NCBI GenBank assembly: GCA_023666835.1
Contig: JAMPBJ010000001.1
Span: 1,055,996-1,119,995, forward strand
Origin: Bacteroides sp.
Lineage (GTDB): Bacteria > Bacteroidota > Bacteroidia > Bacteroidales > Muribaculaceae
Direction: 5' to 3'
Length of the DNA stretch: 64,000 bases
Shown: positions 1 to 8,767 of the stretch, piece after piece
Position numbering within the stretch: position 1 is the first letter of the stretch
How the letters are laid out: every line of letters starts with the position of its first letter
Notes under the pieces: generated by a model
What the model was told of the DNA's origin: nothing
Databases searched by the model: none
Seen by the model: only the letters and a program-made list of their open reading frames with translations
Position numbers and translations under genes: made by a program

Positions 1-1294
1 GGCGTGCTTTCCAGCCGGAGCGGCGGGGAGCATCCTTCTTGTCGAATTTGTCGAAGCGAGCCGGCCGGCCCGATTTGCCCTGACCCGGATTCTTGCGTTG
101 AGGACGGGCGTCGCCGTGGTGGATGGCGCCTCCGTTGCTGCGGAAAGTTTTGTAGTCGCCTTCGAAGATGACGTATTCGCGGAGCTCACATTCGAGGGCG
201 CCGTTGTAGATGGGCATGCGGAACGAGGGGCTGAGACCAATGCGGCGGAAGTATTCCTCGCGATAGCCGATGATCCATGCGTGATAGCCCGTGAACACAT
301 GTTTGAGCTTCGTACCTATGAGAGAGTAGAGGCCGTCCATGTCGTCGCTGCCGATGCGTTCGCCATAAGGAGGGTTGGTGACGAGCACACCGCCGGCGGG
401 AGCCTCCTCCCATTTTGAGAGCGGTTTGACCTGCAGATCGATGTATTTTCCTACGCCGGCATTCTTGATGTTTTCAGTGGCTATTGCTACAGCCTTGGGC
501 GACATATCTGCGCCGAGGATAGGCTGGGTGAGGGCGCGTTCGCCCGATTCATCATTGTATATTTCGTCGAAAAGGGCAGCGTCGAAGTCGGGCCACGCTT
601 CAAATGCGAAGCGGCGGCGGTAGACACCGGGATTGATGCCGGCACCGATCAGTGCAGCCTCGATAAGAAAAGTGCCCGACCCACACATCGGATCGACAAA
701 GGGGCAGTCGCCGCGCCATCCGCTCTTGAGGATGATGCCGGCGGCAAGCACTTCGTTGATGGGAGCTTCTGTCTGCGCCACACGATAGCCTCGCTTGTGG
801 AGCGATTCGCCCGATGAGTCAAGCGACACGGTGACGTTTTCGCCGTTGATGTGGACATTGATAAGCACGTCGGCATCCTGAAGGCGCACACGCGGACGGC
901 TTTCGGGACCGAAACGGTCTTTGAACCAGTCTACGATACCATCCTTGACGCGGTAGGTGACGTAGCGCGAATGGGTAAATTCGTCGGAGTTGGCCACGGT
1001 GTCGATGGCAAACGTCTTGTCGAGGGAGATCACCGTGTTCCAGTCGAATTCCTTGATCATGGAATATAGCTGATCGGGATCGGATGCCTTGAACTTGTAG
1101 ATTGGTTTGAGGATGCGCAGAGCCGTGCGGCAGCAGAAGTTGGCTTTGTAAAGCATTGCCAGATCGCCGGTGAACGACACCATGCGTCGTCCGGGTTCAA
1201 CATTTTTTGCTCCGAGTCCTCGAAGCTCCTCTGCCAGTACATCTTCCAGACCCTGGAAGGTTTTGGCCACCATTTCAAACTCATTCGTGTTCAT
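1..1294 (-). CDS. THUMP-domain class I SAM-dependent RNA methyltransferase (partial, 3' end outside window)
   Basis: The frame is open from an ATG at 1294 to the window edge, so at least 431 codons are present and the C-terminus is missing. The N-terminal third (about residues 1-160) reads as a THUMP RNA-binding module. It is followed by a Rossmann methyltransferase core with DPMCGSGTFLIEAAL (SAM-binding motif I) and the catalytic NPPYGERIG (N-P-P-Y motif of N2-guanine methyltransferases). This matches the RlmL N-terminal-half/YpsC-like family, which modifies 23S rRNA guanine at N2; the exact target cannot be read from the sequence. After the fold ends, the tail is rich in Arg, Gly, Lys and Asp (about residues 385-431), which suggests a disordered RNA-binding extension. 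Start choice: it begins MNTNEFEMVAKTF, with a -7 type box on this strand at 1325-1318. Confidence 0.93.
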   Translation of the reverse strand, partial: MNTNEFEMVAKTFQGLEDVLAEELRGLGAKNVEPGRRMVSFTGDLAMLYKANFCCRTALRILKPIYKFKASDPDQLYSMIKEFDWNTVISLDKTFAIDTVANSDEFTHSRYVTYRVKDGIVDWFKDRFGPESRPRVRLQDADVLINVHINGENVTVSLDSSGESLHKRGYRVAQTEAPINEVLAAGIILKSGWRGDCPFVDPMCGSGTFLIEAALIGAGINPGVYRRRFAFEAWPDFDAALFDEIYNDESGERALTQPILGADMSPKAVAIATENIKNAGVGKYIDLQVKPLSKWEEAPAGGVLVTNPPYGERIGSDDMDGLYSLIGTKLKHVFTGYHAWIIGYREEYFRRIGLSPSFRMPIYNGALECELREYVIFEGDYKTFRSNGGAIHHGDARPQRKNPGQGKSGRPARFDKFDKKDAPRRSGWKAR

Positions 1295-1317
1295 AGAATC
1301 TCTCTCTGATTTGGGTG

Positions 1318-1387
1318 CAAAGTTACATCATTAGTCCCAATAAATCATCTCCCGGGGCTGATTTTTTCGATAATATGACTATATTTG
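1318..1387. promoter_or_regulatory. Divergent promoter region (two -7 boxes)
   Basis: On the minus strand TAACTTTG (1325-1318) faces the methyltransferase gene. On the plus strand TATATTTG (1380-1387) lies 22 bases before the ATG of the DUF5715 gene. Both fit the Bacteroidetes -7 consensus TAnnTTTG. Neither has a TTTG at the ideal 19-base spacing, so the -33 elements are weak. Confidence 0.55.
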
Positions 1388-1409
1388 CAATTGATTCATC
1401 ACAGACACA

Positions 1410-2174
1410 ATGAGATTTCCACTCTACATATTTCTATTGCTGCTTGCACTGACCACGTCATGCAGTCACAACGGCTCGGCCGATGCCGGCGAGCAAGAGC
1501 GCAGAGCGATCACGCTCGACGACATCGAACTGGATATAGACTCGACTGAAGGATTCGACAATCCGCTCAGCGAATTGCCCGAACCTACGGTGTCGATGCG
1601 CACCCGCAATATTGGCAATCTGGCCAAACTGTTCAACGACAGCAACTACGTGCACTGGGCCGACGCCGAGAAACTCGGCTTTGCGCCTCTGACCGACACA
1701 CGTTCGCACTGGAAGCTCGACGGGCGGTCGCTGGAGAAGGTGGTGCCATGCAAGGATTTTTATGTTGAACCCCTCACCTATTCACAGCCATATCTCGTGC
1801 CGCGTGCGGCCGCGATGCTTCATGAGATCGGCCGCCGCTTCAACGACAGCCTCGAGGTTCGCGGCGGCGGGGAATACCGCATAAAGGTGACAAGCGTGTT
1901 GCGCACACCCGAAAACGTGGCCCGGCTGCGCCGACGCAACCGCAATGCCATCGACTCGTCGGTGCATCAGCTGGGCACGACGTTCGACATCAGCTGGGCA
2001 CGTTTCGCCCCGTTCGGCACCTCGGTGCCCCGCTCGATGGTGGATCTGAAGTCGGTGCTTGCCGAAGTGCTTCTGGCCATGCGCCAGGAGGGTAAGATAT
2101 GGGTCAAATATGAGATCAAACAACCATGTTTCCACATCACGGCGCGTCCGCCGCAAAACAACACGGATAAATGA
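1410..2174 (+). CDS. DUF5715-type lipoprotein with M15/VanY-like peptidase fold
   Basis: A 254-aa protein that opens with a lipoprotein signal (hydrophobic stretch then LTTSCS, Cys about residue 18), so it is probably anchored in the outer or inner membrane facing the periplasm. The C-terminal half carries SSVHQLGTTFDISW, which matches the S-x-H-x-x-G-x-x-x-D zinc-binding pattern of M15/VanY D,D-carboxypeptidases. A final His sits in CFHITARPP near the C-terminus and could be the third ligand. Established knowledge: this arrangement is typical of DUF5715 proteins of Bacteroidetes, which are predicted peptidoglycan peptidases. Its last four bases overlap the start of the AsmA-like gene (ATGA), so the two are translationally coupled. 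Substrate unknown. Confidence 0.8.
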   Translation: MRFPLYIFLLLLALTTSCSHNGSADAGEQERRAITLDDIELDIDSTEGFDNPLSELPEPTVSMRTRNIGNLAKLFNDSNYVHWADAEKLGFAPLTDTRSHWKLDGRSLEKVVPCKDFYVEPLTYSQPYLVPRAAAMLHEIGRRFNDSLEVRGGGEYRIKVTSVLRTPENVARLRRRNRNAIDSSVHQLGTTFDISWARFAPFGTSVPRSMVDLKSVLAEVLLAMRQEGKIWVKYEIKQPCFHITARPPQNNTDK

Positions 2175-5100
2175 ACGAAGACGACGCTACGCCTGCATCG
2201 GTAGAAACCGACGGCACAACAGAGAAGAAAAAACGACCGCTGTGGCGGCGCATACTCAAGTGGGGACTCGGCACAGTGGCCGGTCTGCTGCTACTGTTGG
2301 CGCTTGCCGTCACGGTGGCGCTATGGTATCTGACGCCTGAGCGGCTGACAGGGCTCGTCAACAAATACGGCAGCGATTACCTGAACGCCGACGTGCATGC
2401 AGGGCGTGTGGAGTTGACATTCTGGTCAACGTTTCCGCGATTCAACATCAGCGTCGACAATCTTACCATCGTCAGCCACAGTCTTGACCGTCTTCCGAAA
2501 GCCGAAAAGGCGGCACTCCCGGCCGATGCCGACTCGTTGCTGGCCGTGGGGCACTTTTCGGGCGGACTGCATCTGCTCAAACTGATCGAAGGCAAGATAG
2601 ATCTCTATGATCTGGATCTGCGCGATCCGAAAGTCAACATATTCATAGTCAACGATTCGATCAACAACTTCGACATTGTACCGCCATCGGAAGAGACCGA
2701 CACCACCGAGACTCCCCTACCCGAAATTTCGGTCAACCACTTCGCTCTGTCGGGGCAGATGCCGGTGCAGCTGCGTATGCCGGCTGACTCGATCGACTGC
2801 ACGCTGACGCTGACACGCACCAATCTGAAAGGCACCGAAGCACCGGCCTACACCATAGGCATCAGTGGCAACACATCGGCAAAGATGGCCGGTCTGGCTA
2901 TACCCCCTGTGCCCTTCACCCTCGACGGATGCATCGATTGGGATCAGCGCAAGCCCTCACAAATCGGTCTGCGTGATTTCAGATTCACATTGCTCGATAT
3001 AGCCACCCAAGTGACCATACTGCTCAACTTCGACGACGGACTGATCGTCGACTCCCTGCATATGGCGGTGGAGGATTTTGAGCCTGTCAGGTTGCTCAAG
3101 TTCATGCCCGACAGTCTCCTGCCTGACCTTTCGGGACTTCACACCGATCTGACAATGCAAACCACGGCAAGGCTTACGAAGCCCTATCGCGTGGGCATCG
3201 ACAGTCTCCCATCGGTCGACGCCACCCTTCTGGCCCGGGCATCGCAGGTGAAATTCGAGGATCTCAATCTCCACTATTTCGATCTTGACGTGCGCGCCCA
3301 CATCGACGGCGACAATCTTGACCAATCGACCATCGATCTGCGACGACTTGCCGCCAACGGCCATGCAATGGAGATGGAGCTGAAAGGCACAGTGGTCAAT
3401 CCGATGTCGGATCCACTGGTCGACGGCACATTCACCGGCACACTGTTCATCGACCGACTGCCGGCCAAACTGCTCAGCCAACTGCCGTGGAAGCTGGAGG
3501 GCACTATCAAAGGCAATGCCAGGGCACGGCTGCGCATGTCGCAACTGACGCCGAAGCTGTTCCACAAAGTGCGCCTCGACGGCGAGCTGCAGCTCGACCG
3601 CTTCCGAGCCGTGGCCCGCGACGGATCGATGGACGCCTACGTGCACCACGCCGACATGCATCTCGGATCTAACTCACGCATAAGCGTGGGCGACAAACTC
3701 GTCGACTCCCTTCTGACCACGTCGCTCAACATCGACACCTGTGCCCTCAACGCACCCGGACTTGAGCTGAGCGGACGACGGCTGGCCATGAACGTGGGAA
3801 TGCGCAACACGGCCTCGAGCTCCGACACCACAGCCATCAATCCCGTGGGCGGGACTATCAGCGCCGGATCGCTGACACTCATAGCCGACAGCGGCACAAC
3901 GGCCATGAAACTCGTCGACGCTTCAATACGCGCCACTCTGCGCCGCTTCGAAAGCAAAGCACGCGCACCGCAACTCGACATGCAGCTCGAGGCCCGACGC
4001 ATCGGCATGCGCACGGCCGACATGGGCGGAGTGCTCATCGACGGCAAAGCCGATCTGACCCTTCATCCCCGCGCCCGACGACCGATGTCGGCACGCATGC
4101 AGGCCCGTATCGATTCGCTTGCCGCCATATATCCCGATCTGTCGACCGACTCGCTGACCGCGCTGGCCCGGAAACAGATGCGCCGACGCTCAAACGACAC
4201 CGCCGACGACGGACGCGAAAACATAGACTTTGCCATCGACAACTCTCTGTCGTCGTGGCTTCGACTCTGGCAACTCAGCGGCAACTTCACCGCCTCGGTG
4301 GCCGGAGTGTACACACCATATTATCCTACGCGCAACCGCTTCAGTGATCTGAACGTGGAATTCTCGACCGATTCTGTGATAGTGCACGAGGCCAACCTGC
4401 GATCGGGACTAAGCGACTTCCATCTCGAAGGGTCGATTCGCAACATACGTCGGGCTCTAACATCTAAACGCCACGTGCCCATAGAACTCGATTTCGTGCT
4501 CAAATCCGACACCATCGACATCAACGATATCATGGCCACGGTGATACGCGGCAGTGAATACACCGGCGGAGGATCGTCGGTCGACATGCAGTCGCTGGCC
4601 GAAAGCTCCGTCAATGCGCCGGCGGCTGCAACCGGTGCCGACACCGATGGGCCGATGGGCGCGTTCATAGTGCCGTCGAATGTCAGCGCCAACTTCCGGG
4701 TTGAAGCCAACCGCATCCATTACGGCGACCTGTGGCTGAAGGATTTCAATGGCACGGCGAGCATGTATGACGGCACGATGGCACTCGAAAACCTTCATGC
4801 GCTGACCGACATGGGCGAGGTGAACATGACCGCGCTCTACTCCGCGCCTACCGCACGCGACATCAGTTTTGCAGGCGGTCTGAACCTGCGCAATCTCAAT
4901 CTGCACGAAGTGCTCCGGCAAATGCCTCAGATCGATTCGCTGATGCCTATGCTCCACGAACTCGAAGGCATGGTCGACGCTCAGCTGGCCATTTCGACCG
5001 AGCTCGACTCGCTGATGAACATCCGATTCAGCACTCTCGACATGGCCCTGCGACTGTCGGGCAAAGATCTTGTGTTGCTTGACTCGGAGACTTTCCGCAC

Positions 5101-5680
5101 CGTGGCCAAATGGTTGCTGTTTAAAAACAAACAGCGCAACGTCATCGACAAAATGGACGTGGAGATCACCGTTCACGAAGGGTGGCTCGACCTCTATCCG
5201 GTGATATTCGACATGGACCGCTACCGGCTTGGAGTGGTGGGCAGCAACGACCTCAATTTCAACCTCGACTATCATGTGGCCGTGCTCAAATCGCCCATAC
5301 CGTTCAAGTTCGGCATCAACATCAAGGGCACGCCCGAGAAGATGAAAATACGTCTGGGCAAGGCGAAGATCAACGAAAAGAGTGTCGGGACGTCGCATCA
5401 TCTGACCGACTCGTTGCGTGTGAACCTGCTGCGCGAAATCGGCAAATCGTTCCGTCGCGGACTGCGTTCGGCAGGAGCCAAGGGGCTTAAGGTGCAAAGC
5501 GACCATCGCAACCCGTCGCAATCATCCGCGGCCGACGACACCGAACAATTCACCCCGGCCGATTCTGCCATACTCATTCGCGAAGGACTGATGGAAGCCC
5601 CCGCCGGCTACATCAGCCCCGAAGAACGCGAAGCCGCAGCGGCGGCCGCCAGCGACAAGAAAAAGAAGAAAAAGAAATGA
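2171..5680 (+). CDS. Large AsmA-family protein (inner-membrane-anchored, periplasmic)
   Basis: 1169 aa. A basic cytoplasmic stub (about residues 1-36) is followed by one transmembrane helix (about 37-57, GTVAGLLLLLALAVTVALWY) and a very long, beta-rich, repetitive periplasmic body. The opening of that body (ERLTGLVNKYGSDYLNADVHAGRVELTFWSTFPRF is the region, key residues 59-93) is the usual AsmA N-terminal signature. A conserved AsmA C-terminal block lies near residues 1000-1060. The protein ends in a run of seven lysines. AsmA-like proteins form bridge-like channels for phospholipid transport between inner and outer membranes; that role is inferred from family membership. It overlaps both neighbours by ATGA, making a coupled operon with the DUF5715 protein and the HAD hydrolase. 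Confidence 0.88.
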   Translation: MNEDDATPASVETDGTTEKKKRPLWRRILKWGLGTVAGLLLLLALAVTVALWYLTPERLTGLVNKYGSDYLNADVHAGRVELTFWSTFPRFNISVDNLTIVSHSLDRLPKAEKAALPADADSLLAVGHFSGGLHLLKLIEGKIDLYDLDLRDPKVNIFIVNDSINNFDIVPPSEETDTTETPLPEISVNHFALSGQMPVQLRMPADSIDCTLTLTRTNLKGTEAPAYTIGISGNTSAKMAGLAIPPVPFTLDGCIDWDQRKPSQIGLRDFRFTLLDIATQVTILLNFDDGLIVDSLHMAVEDFEPVRLLKFMPDSLLPDLSGLHTDLTMQTTARLTKPYRVGIDSLPSVDATLLARASQVKFEDLNLHYFDLDVRAHIDGDNLDQSTIDLRRLAANGHAMEMELKGTVVNPMSDPLVDGTFTGTLFIDRLPAKLLSQLPWKLEGTIKGNARARLRMSQLTPKLFHKVRLDGELQLDRFRAVARDGSMDAYVHHADMHLGSNSRISVGDKLVDSLLTTSLNIDTCALNAPGLELSGRRLAMNVGMRNTASSSDTTAINPVGGTISAGSLTLIADSGTTAMKLVDASIRATLRRFESKARAPQLDMQLEARRIGMRTADMGGVLIDGKADLTLHPRARRPMSARMQARIDSLAAIYPDLSTDSLTALARKQMRRRSNDTADDGRENIDFAIDNSLSSWLRLWQLSGNFTASVAGVYTPYYPTRNRFSDLNVEFSTDSVIVHEANLRSGLSDFHLEGSIRNIRRALTSKRHVPIELDFVLKSDTIDINDIMATVIRGSEYTGGGSSVDMQSLAESSVNAPAAATGADTDGPMGAFIVPSNVSANFRVEANRIHYGDLWLKDFNGTASMYDGTMALENLHALTDMGEVNMTALYSAPTARDISFAGGLNLRNLNLHEVLRQMPQIDSLMPMLHELEGMVDAQLAISTELDSLMNIRFSTLDMALRLSGKDLVLLDSETFRTVAKWLLFKNKQRNVIDKMDVEITVHEGWLDLYPVIFDMDRYRLGVVGSNDLNFNLDYHVAVLKSPIPFKFGINIKGTPEKMKIRLGKAKINEKSVGTSHHLTDSLRVNLLREIGKSFRRGLRSAGAKGLKVQSDHRNPSQSSAADDTEQFTPADSAILIREGLMEAPAGYISPEEREAAAAAASDKKKKKKK

Positions 5681-6426
5681 CGTCGGAAGAAGCAGTTATA
5701 CGATATCTGCAGCGCAACTCGCTGGTGGAATTCACTCCGCGAGCCGCACTGATCGACATGGACGGCACGCTTTACGACTCTATGCCGTCGCATGCCCGCG
5801 CATGGAAGCAAATGATGAGTGAAGTGGGAGTCGAGGTGCCGCTTGAGGAATTTTTCCTCTACGAGGGGCGCACAGGTGCATCCACCATCAACATACTATT
5901 TAACCGCTCATTCGGACGCGATGCCACTGCTGAAGAGGCCGCCCGTCTCTACCACCGCAAGACCGAACTGTTTTCGGCCATGCCACCGGTGAAGCCGATG
6001 CCCGGAGCTGCCGCGATGCTTGATTTTTTGAAGATGAATGGGGTGGAATGTGTGCTGGTGACCGGATCGGGACAAGCTTCGCTCATCCAGCGTCTGGAGC
6101 GTGACTATCCCGGCACCTTCACCATCGACCATATGATCACCGGACGCAACGTGAAATTCGGCAAACCTGATCCCGAGCCATATCTGAAGGCAATGCAACT
6201 GATTGGTAGAAAACCCGGCGAATGCATAGTGATTGAAAACGCGCCGCTGGGAGTGGAGTCAGGCCATGCATCGGGAGCATTCACTGTCGGAGTCAACACC
6301 GGACCGATACCTATCGAGACGCTGTGCGACGCCGGAGCCGACATCGTCTACGACTCCATGAACCAATTTGCCGACAACCTGCCGCTGCTGTTCTCAAGCA
6401 TGGGCACAACAAAAAACAACATTTGA
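5677..6426 (+). CDS. HAD-superfamily hydrolase, beta-phosphoglucomutase/phosphatase-like
   Basis: 249 aa with the full HAD motif set. Motif I is LIDMDGTLYDSMPS (nucleophile Asp and acid/base Asp about residues 28 and 30), motif II is CVLVTGSG, motif III lies around FGKPDPEPYL and motif IV is IENAPLGVESG, where most relatives read EDSPLG. The alpha-helical cap between motifs I and II (C1 cap) and the overall length fit the PgmB/GPH-like subfamily of sugar-phosphate phosphatases and mutases. The substrate cannot be read from the sequence. The start overlaps the end of the AsmA-like gene by four bases, and the stop is one base from the aroB start, so it belongs to the same transcript. Confidence 0.88.
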   Translation: MTSEEAVIRYLQRNSLVEFTPRAALIDMDGTLYDSMPSHARAWKQMMSEVGVEVPLEEFFLYEGRTGASTINILFNRSFGRDATAEEAARLYHRKTELFSAMPPVKPMPGAAAMLDFLKMNGVECVLVTGSGQASLIQRLERDYPGTFTIDHMITGRNVKFGKPDPEPYLKAMQLIGRKPGECIVIENAPLGVESGHASGAFTVGVNTGPIPIETLCDAGADIVYDSMNQFADNLPLLFSSMGTTKNNI

Positions 6427-6427
6427 G

Positions 6428-7498
6428 ATGGCTGAAAGCGACAATATCATATTCACATCCGATCCCGGACGCGAACTCACGGCACTTATGGAAGGCATGC
6501 AGCCCACATCAATTTTTGTGCTTGCCGATGACAATACCGCGCAGCTTGCAGCCCGACCGCTGATGGAACGCACACCCTTACTGAAAGATGCGTGGCTTAT
6601 CACTATCAAACATGGCGACGACAACAAGTCGCTTGAATCGCTCGCTGCCATCTGGGAGCGGTTGAGTACTGAAGGAGCCACACGCCATTCGCTGCTGATC
6701 AACATAGGCGGCGGCATGGTGACCGACATAGGCGGCATGGCGGCCGCTACATTCAAACGCGGCTGCCGGTGCATCAACGTGCCCACCACACTGCTGGCGG
6801 CAGTCGATGCCTCAGTGGGAGGCAAGACAGGCATCAATTTCGCCGGCCTGAAAAACGAAATAGGATGCTTTTCGCGCCCTGCAGCTGTGGTGATTTCCAC
6901 GGGATTTTTCAAGACGCTGCCCCATGTAGAGCTGCTGTCGGGCTACGCCGAGCTCCTCAAGCATGCGCTGCTGGAAAGCGACCGATCGCTGGTCGAAGCC
7001 CTGAATTTCGACCTTGAAAAGCCCGACTATGACAGGCTTCAGCAACTTGTGGAGCAAAGCGTAAGGGTAAAAGAGCGCATTGTGACCGTCGACCCTACCG
7101 AAAAGGGTCTGAGAAAAGCACTCAACCTCGGCCACACCACAGCCCACGCCCTGGAATCTCTGGCCATGAGCCGCGGCGCTACGCTGCCCCACGGACTGGC
7201 CGTTGCCACCGGGCTGGTGGTTGCACTTGTGCTTTCGTCGATGCGATTCGGATTCCCATCGGCAACTGTGCAGAACGTAGCGAGCTATATTAAAGAATAC
7301 TATCCGGCCACGGCTATCGCATGCAGCGACTACGACCGACTGATCGGCTATATGCGTCACGACAAGAAAAATCGCTCCGCCGACCACATCTCGATGACAC
7401 TGCTTCGTGCACCAGGCGATCCTGTGATCGACTGCGTGACCGACGAGGCGGACATCCGCACCGCACTCGACATAGCCCGCGATCTGCTGGGGTTGTGA
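6428..7498 (+). CDS. aroB: 3-dehydroquinate synthase
   Basis: 356 aa. It converts DAHP to 3-dehydroquinate, the second step of the shikimate pathway, in the cytosol. Visible signatures: NAD-binding GGGMVTDIGGMAAATFKRG; the metal/substrate region PTTLLAAVDASVGGKTGIN followed by KNEIG; and the zinc-ligand histidines in NLGHTTAHALE and LPHGLAVATG. The C-terminal region is shorter than in E. coli but usual for Bacteroidetes. I chose the ATG at 6428 (MAESDNIIF) over an upstream in-frame start inside the HAD gene because it begins one base after that gene's TGA. The order AsmA-HAD-aroB looks like co-transcription by proximity rather than a pathway. Confidence 0.96.
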   Translation: MAESDNIIFTSDPGRELTALMEGMQPTSIFVLADDNTAQLAARPLMERTPLLKDAWLITIKHGDDNKSLESLAAIWERLSTEGATRHSLLINIGGGMVTDIGGMAAATFKRGCRCINVPTTLLAAVDASVGGKTGINFAGLKNEIGCFSRPAAVVISTGFFKTLPHVELLSGYAELLKHALLESDRSLVEALNFDLEKPDYDRLQQLVEQSVRVKERIVTVDPTEKGLRKALNLGHTTAHALESLAMSRGATLPHGLAVATGLVVALVLSSMRFGFPSATVQNVASYIKEYYPATAIACSDYDRLIGYMRHDKKNRSADHISMTLLRAPGDPVIDCVTDEADIRTALDIARDLLGL

Positions 7499-7502
7499 CG
7501 GA

Positions 7503-8699
7503 TCAGTATATTTCCTTTATGAGAGTTCGGTAGTATGCGTCGGGCGAGAACGCTTCGAGCGATTGACGCTGAATGGCCTTGCGGTCAAAATCTATTGCCC
7601 AGGCGCTACTGACAGCTTCGCACAGCGAGTCGACATCGCCGCTTGTGAACTGCACCCCTACACCATCGCCTATCAATTCCGGGATGCCGCCGATGCGTGC
7701 ACCGACAACCGGCGTGCCGGCACAAAGCGATTCGATGACACCAAGCGGATTGTTCTCATAGCATTCCGACGGCATGACCGACAAGCGTGCTCCGGCAAGC
7801 AGCGAATTGACCTCATCGGGGGTCAGTCGACCGAGAAATTCTATATTGTCACACTTGCCGTAGCGTTCCTTAAGCTGAGCGGCAAGCGGGCCATCGCCGG
7901 CCACCTTCATCTTGTAGGGCAACCGCGAAGCAGCTTCGAGCAGAGTTGCCACGCCCTTTTCCGACGAAAGACGGCCCACGTAGCAATAATAGTCGCTGTC
8001 GGTACCGGCAGAGGGATCGATTGCCGCATAGCGGTCGACCACCTCAGGCGCGAGGAAGTTGCACAGCGGCCTGAGCTTGGCCGTGTCGAAACCGCCCTGC
8101 TGCATTTTCGACGCCATGAATCGGCTCGGACACACAAATGTGTCGGTGGCTTTCGAGAGCCGGCCGCGGTTCCAGCGCAATGCCTCGACGTAGCCAATCA
8201 GACTGGCGGCCATAGAGCCTTTCATACATCGTGTTTTGACCACGTTGAGCTTTTTGTCGAAGCAAATCTCGCACGGGCGGCCATCACGGGTGCAGGAATA
8301 GGCCGGACACAGCAGCTTGTAGTCGTGGAGAGTCCATACCACTTTCGCTCCGGCTTTCGAGGCTATCGAAGCCACGATGGGCGACAGGTAGGAGTGTATG
8401 TTGTTGAGGTGCACCACATCGGGCTTGAAATCAGCCATCAGACGTTTGAAATTGCTGACCACATCGCCCATGCCGAGCGTGCGGCGCACGGCAGCCAGTT
8501 TGGCACCGACACCACCGCCGAAGGTCACCGCCGAAGGCCAATATGAGCTCCACTGAGATTCTTCATTTTCAGGATACTGCATGGCGAACACGGCCACTTC
8601 ATGTCCATGACTGCGCAGCAATTTTTCGAGATTGAGCGCGTAAATGCAATCGCCTCCGCGGCGATAGTAGAATTTCGTAACAATAAGAATCTTTTTCAT
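7503..8699 (-). CDS. Glycosyltransferase family 4 protein
   Basis: 398 aa, GT-B fold. The N-terminus reads MKKILIVTKFYYRRGGDCIYA, a typical acceptor-domain opening in which the GG loop follows strand 1. The C-terminal nucleotide-sugar domain contains YVGRLSSEKGVATLLEAA, VAGDGPLA and MPSECYENNPLGVIESLCAGTPVVG (the E-x7-E signature of retaining GT4 enzymes). A cysteine-rich insertion at about residues 125-150 (CPAYSC, CEICF) is a feature of several Bacteroidetes GT4 proteins and may bind metal. It probably adds a sugar to a surface glycan; the exact product is unknown. A longer upstream reading to 8897 was rejected because it overlaps the divergent kinase gene. A -7-like TATATTTG lies at 8715-8708. 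Confidence 0.9.
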   Translation of the reverse strand: MKKILIVTKFYYRRGGDCIYALNLEKLLRSHGHEVAVFAMQYPENEESQWSSYWPSAVTFGGGVGAKLAAVRRTLGMGDVVSNFKRLMADFKPDVVHLNNIHSYLSPIVASIASKAGAKVVWTLHDYKLLCPAYSCTRDGRPCEICFDKKLNVVKTRCMKGSMAASLIGYVEALRWNRGRLSKATDTFVCPSRFMASKMQQGGFDTAKLRPLCNFLAPEVVDRYAAIDPSAGTDSDYYCYVGRLSSEKGVATLLEAASRLPYKMKVAGDGPLAAQLKERYGKCDNIEFLGRLTPDEVNSLLAGARLSVMPSECYENNPLGVIESLCAGTPVVGARIGGIPELIGDGVGVQFTSGDVDSLCEAVSSAWAIDFDRKAIQRQSLEAFSPDAYYRTLIKEIY

Positions 8700-8707
8700 A
8701 TGCGTGG

Positions 8708-8746
8708 CAAATATACAAAATATGTTGTGGAAAATATATATCTTTG
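8708..8746. promoter_or_regulatory. Divergent -7 boxes between glycosyltransferase and sensor kinase
   Basis: TATATTTG on the minus strand (8715-8708) and TATCTTTG on the plus strand (8739-8746). By analogy with the SRP RNA promoter in this window, initiation would fall about six bases beyond each box. This would give a very short leader for the glycosyltransferase and about 15 bases for the kinase if it starts at 8768. Confidence 0.5.
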
Positions 8747-8767
8747 TGTGTAATGAACCAACCGACA

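Noticed and set aside
4457-5521. 354-codon minus-strand frame inside the AsmA-like gene
   Set aside because: Low-complexity His/Val-rich shadow of a well supported gene on the other strand.
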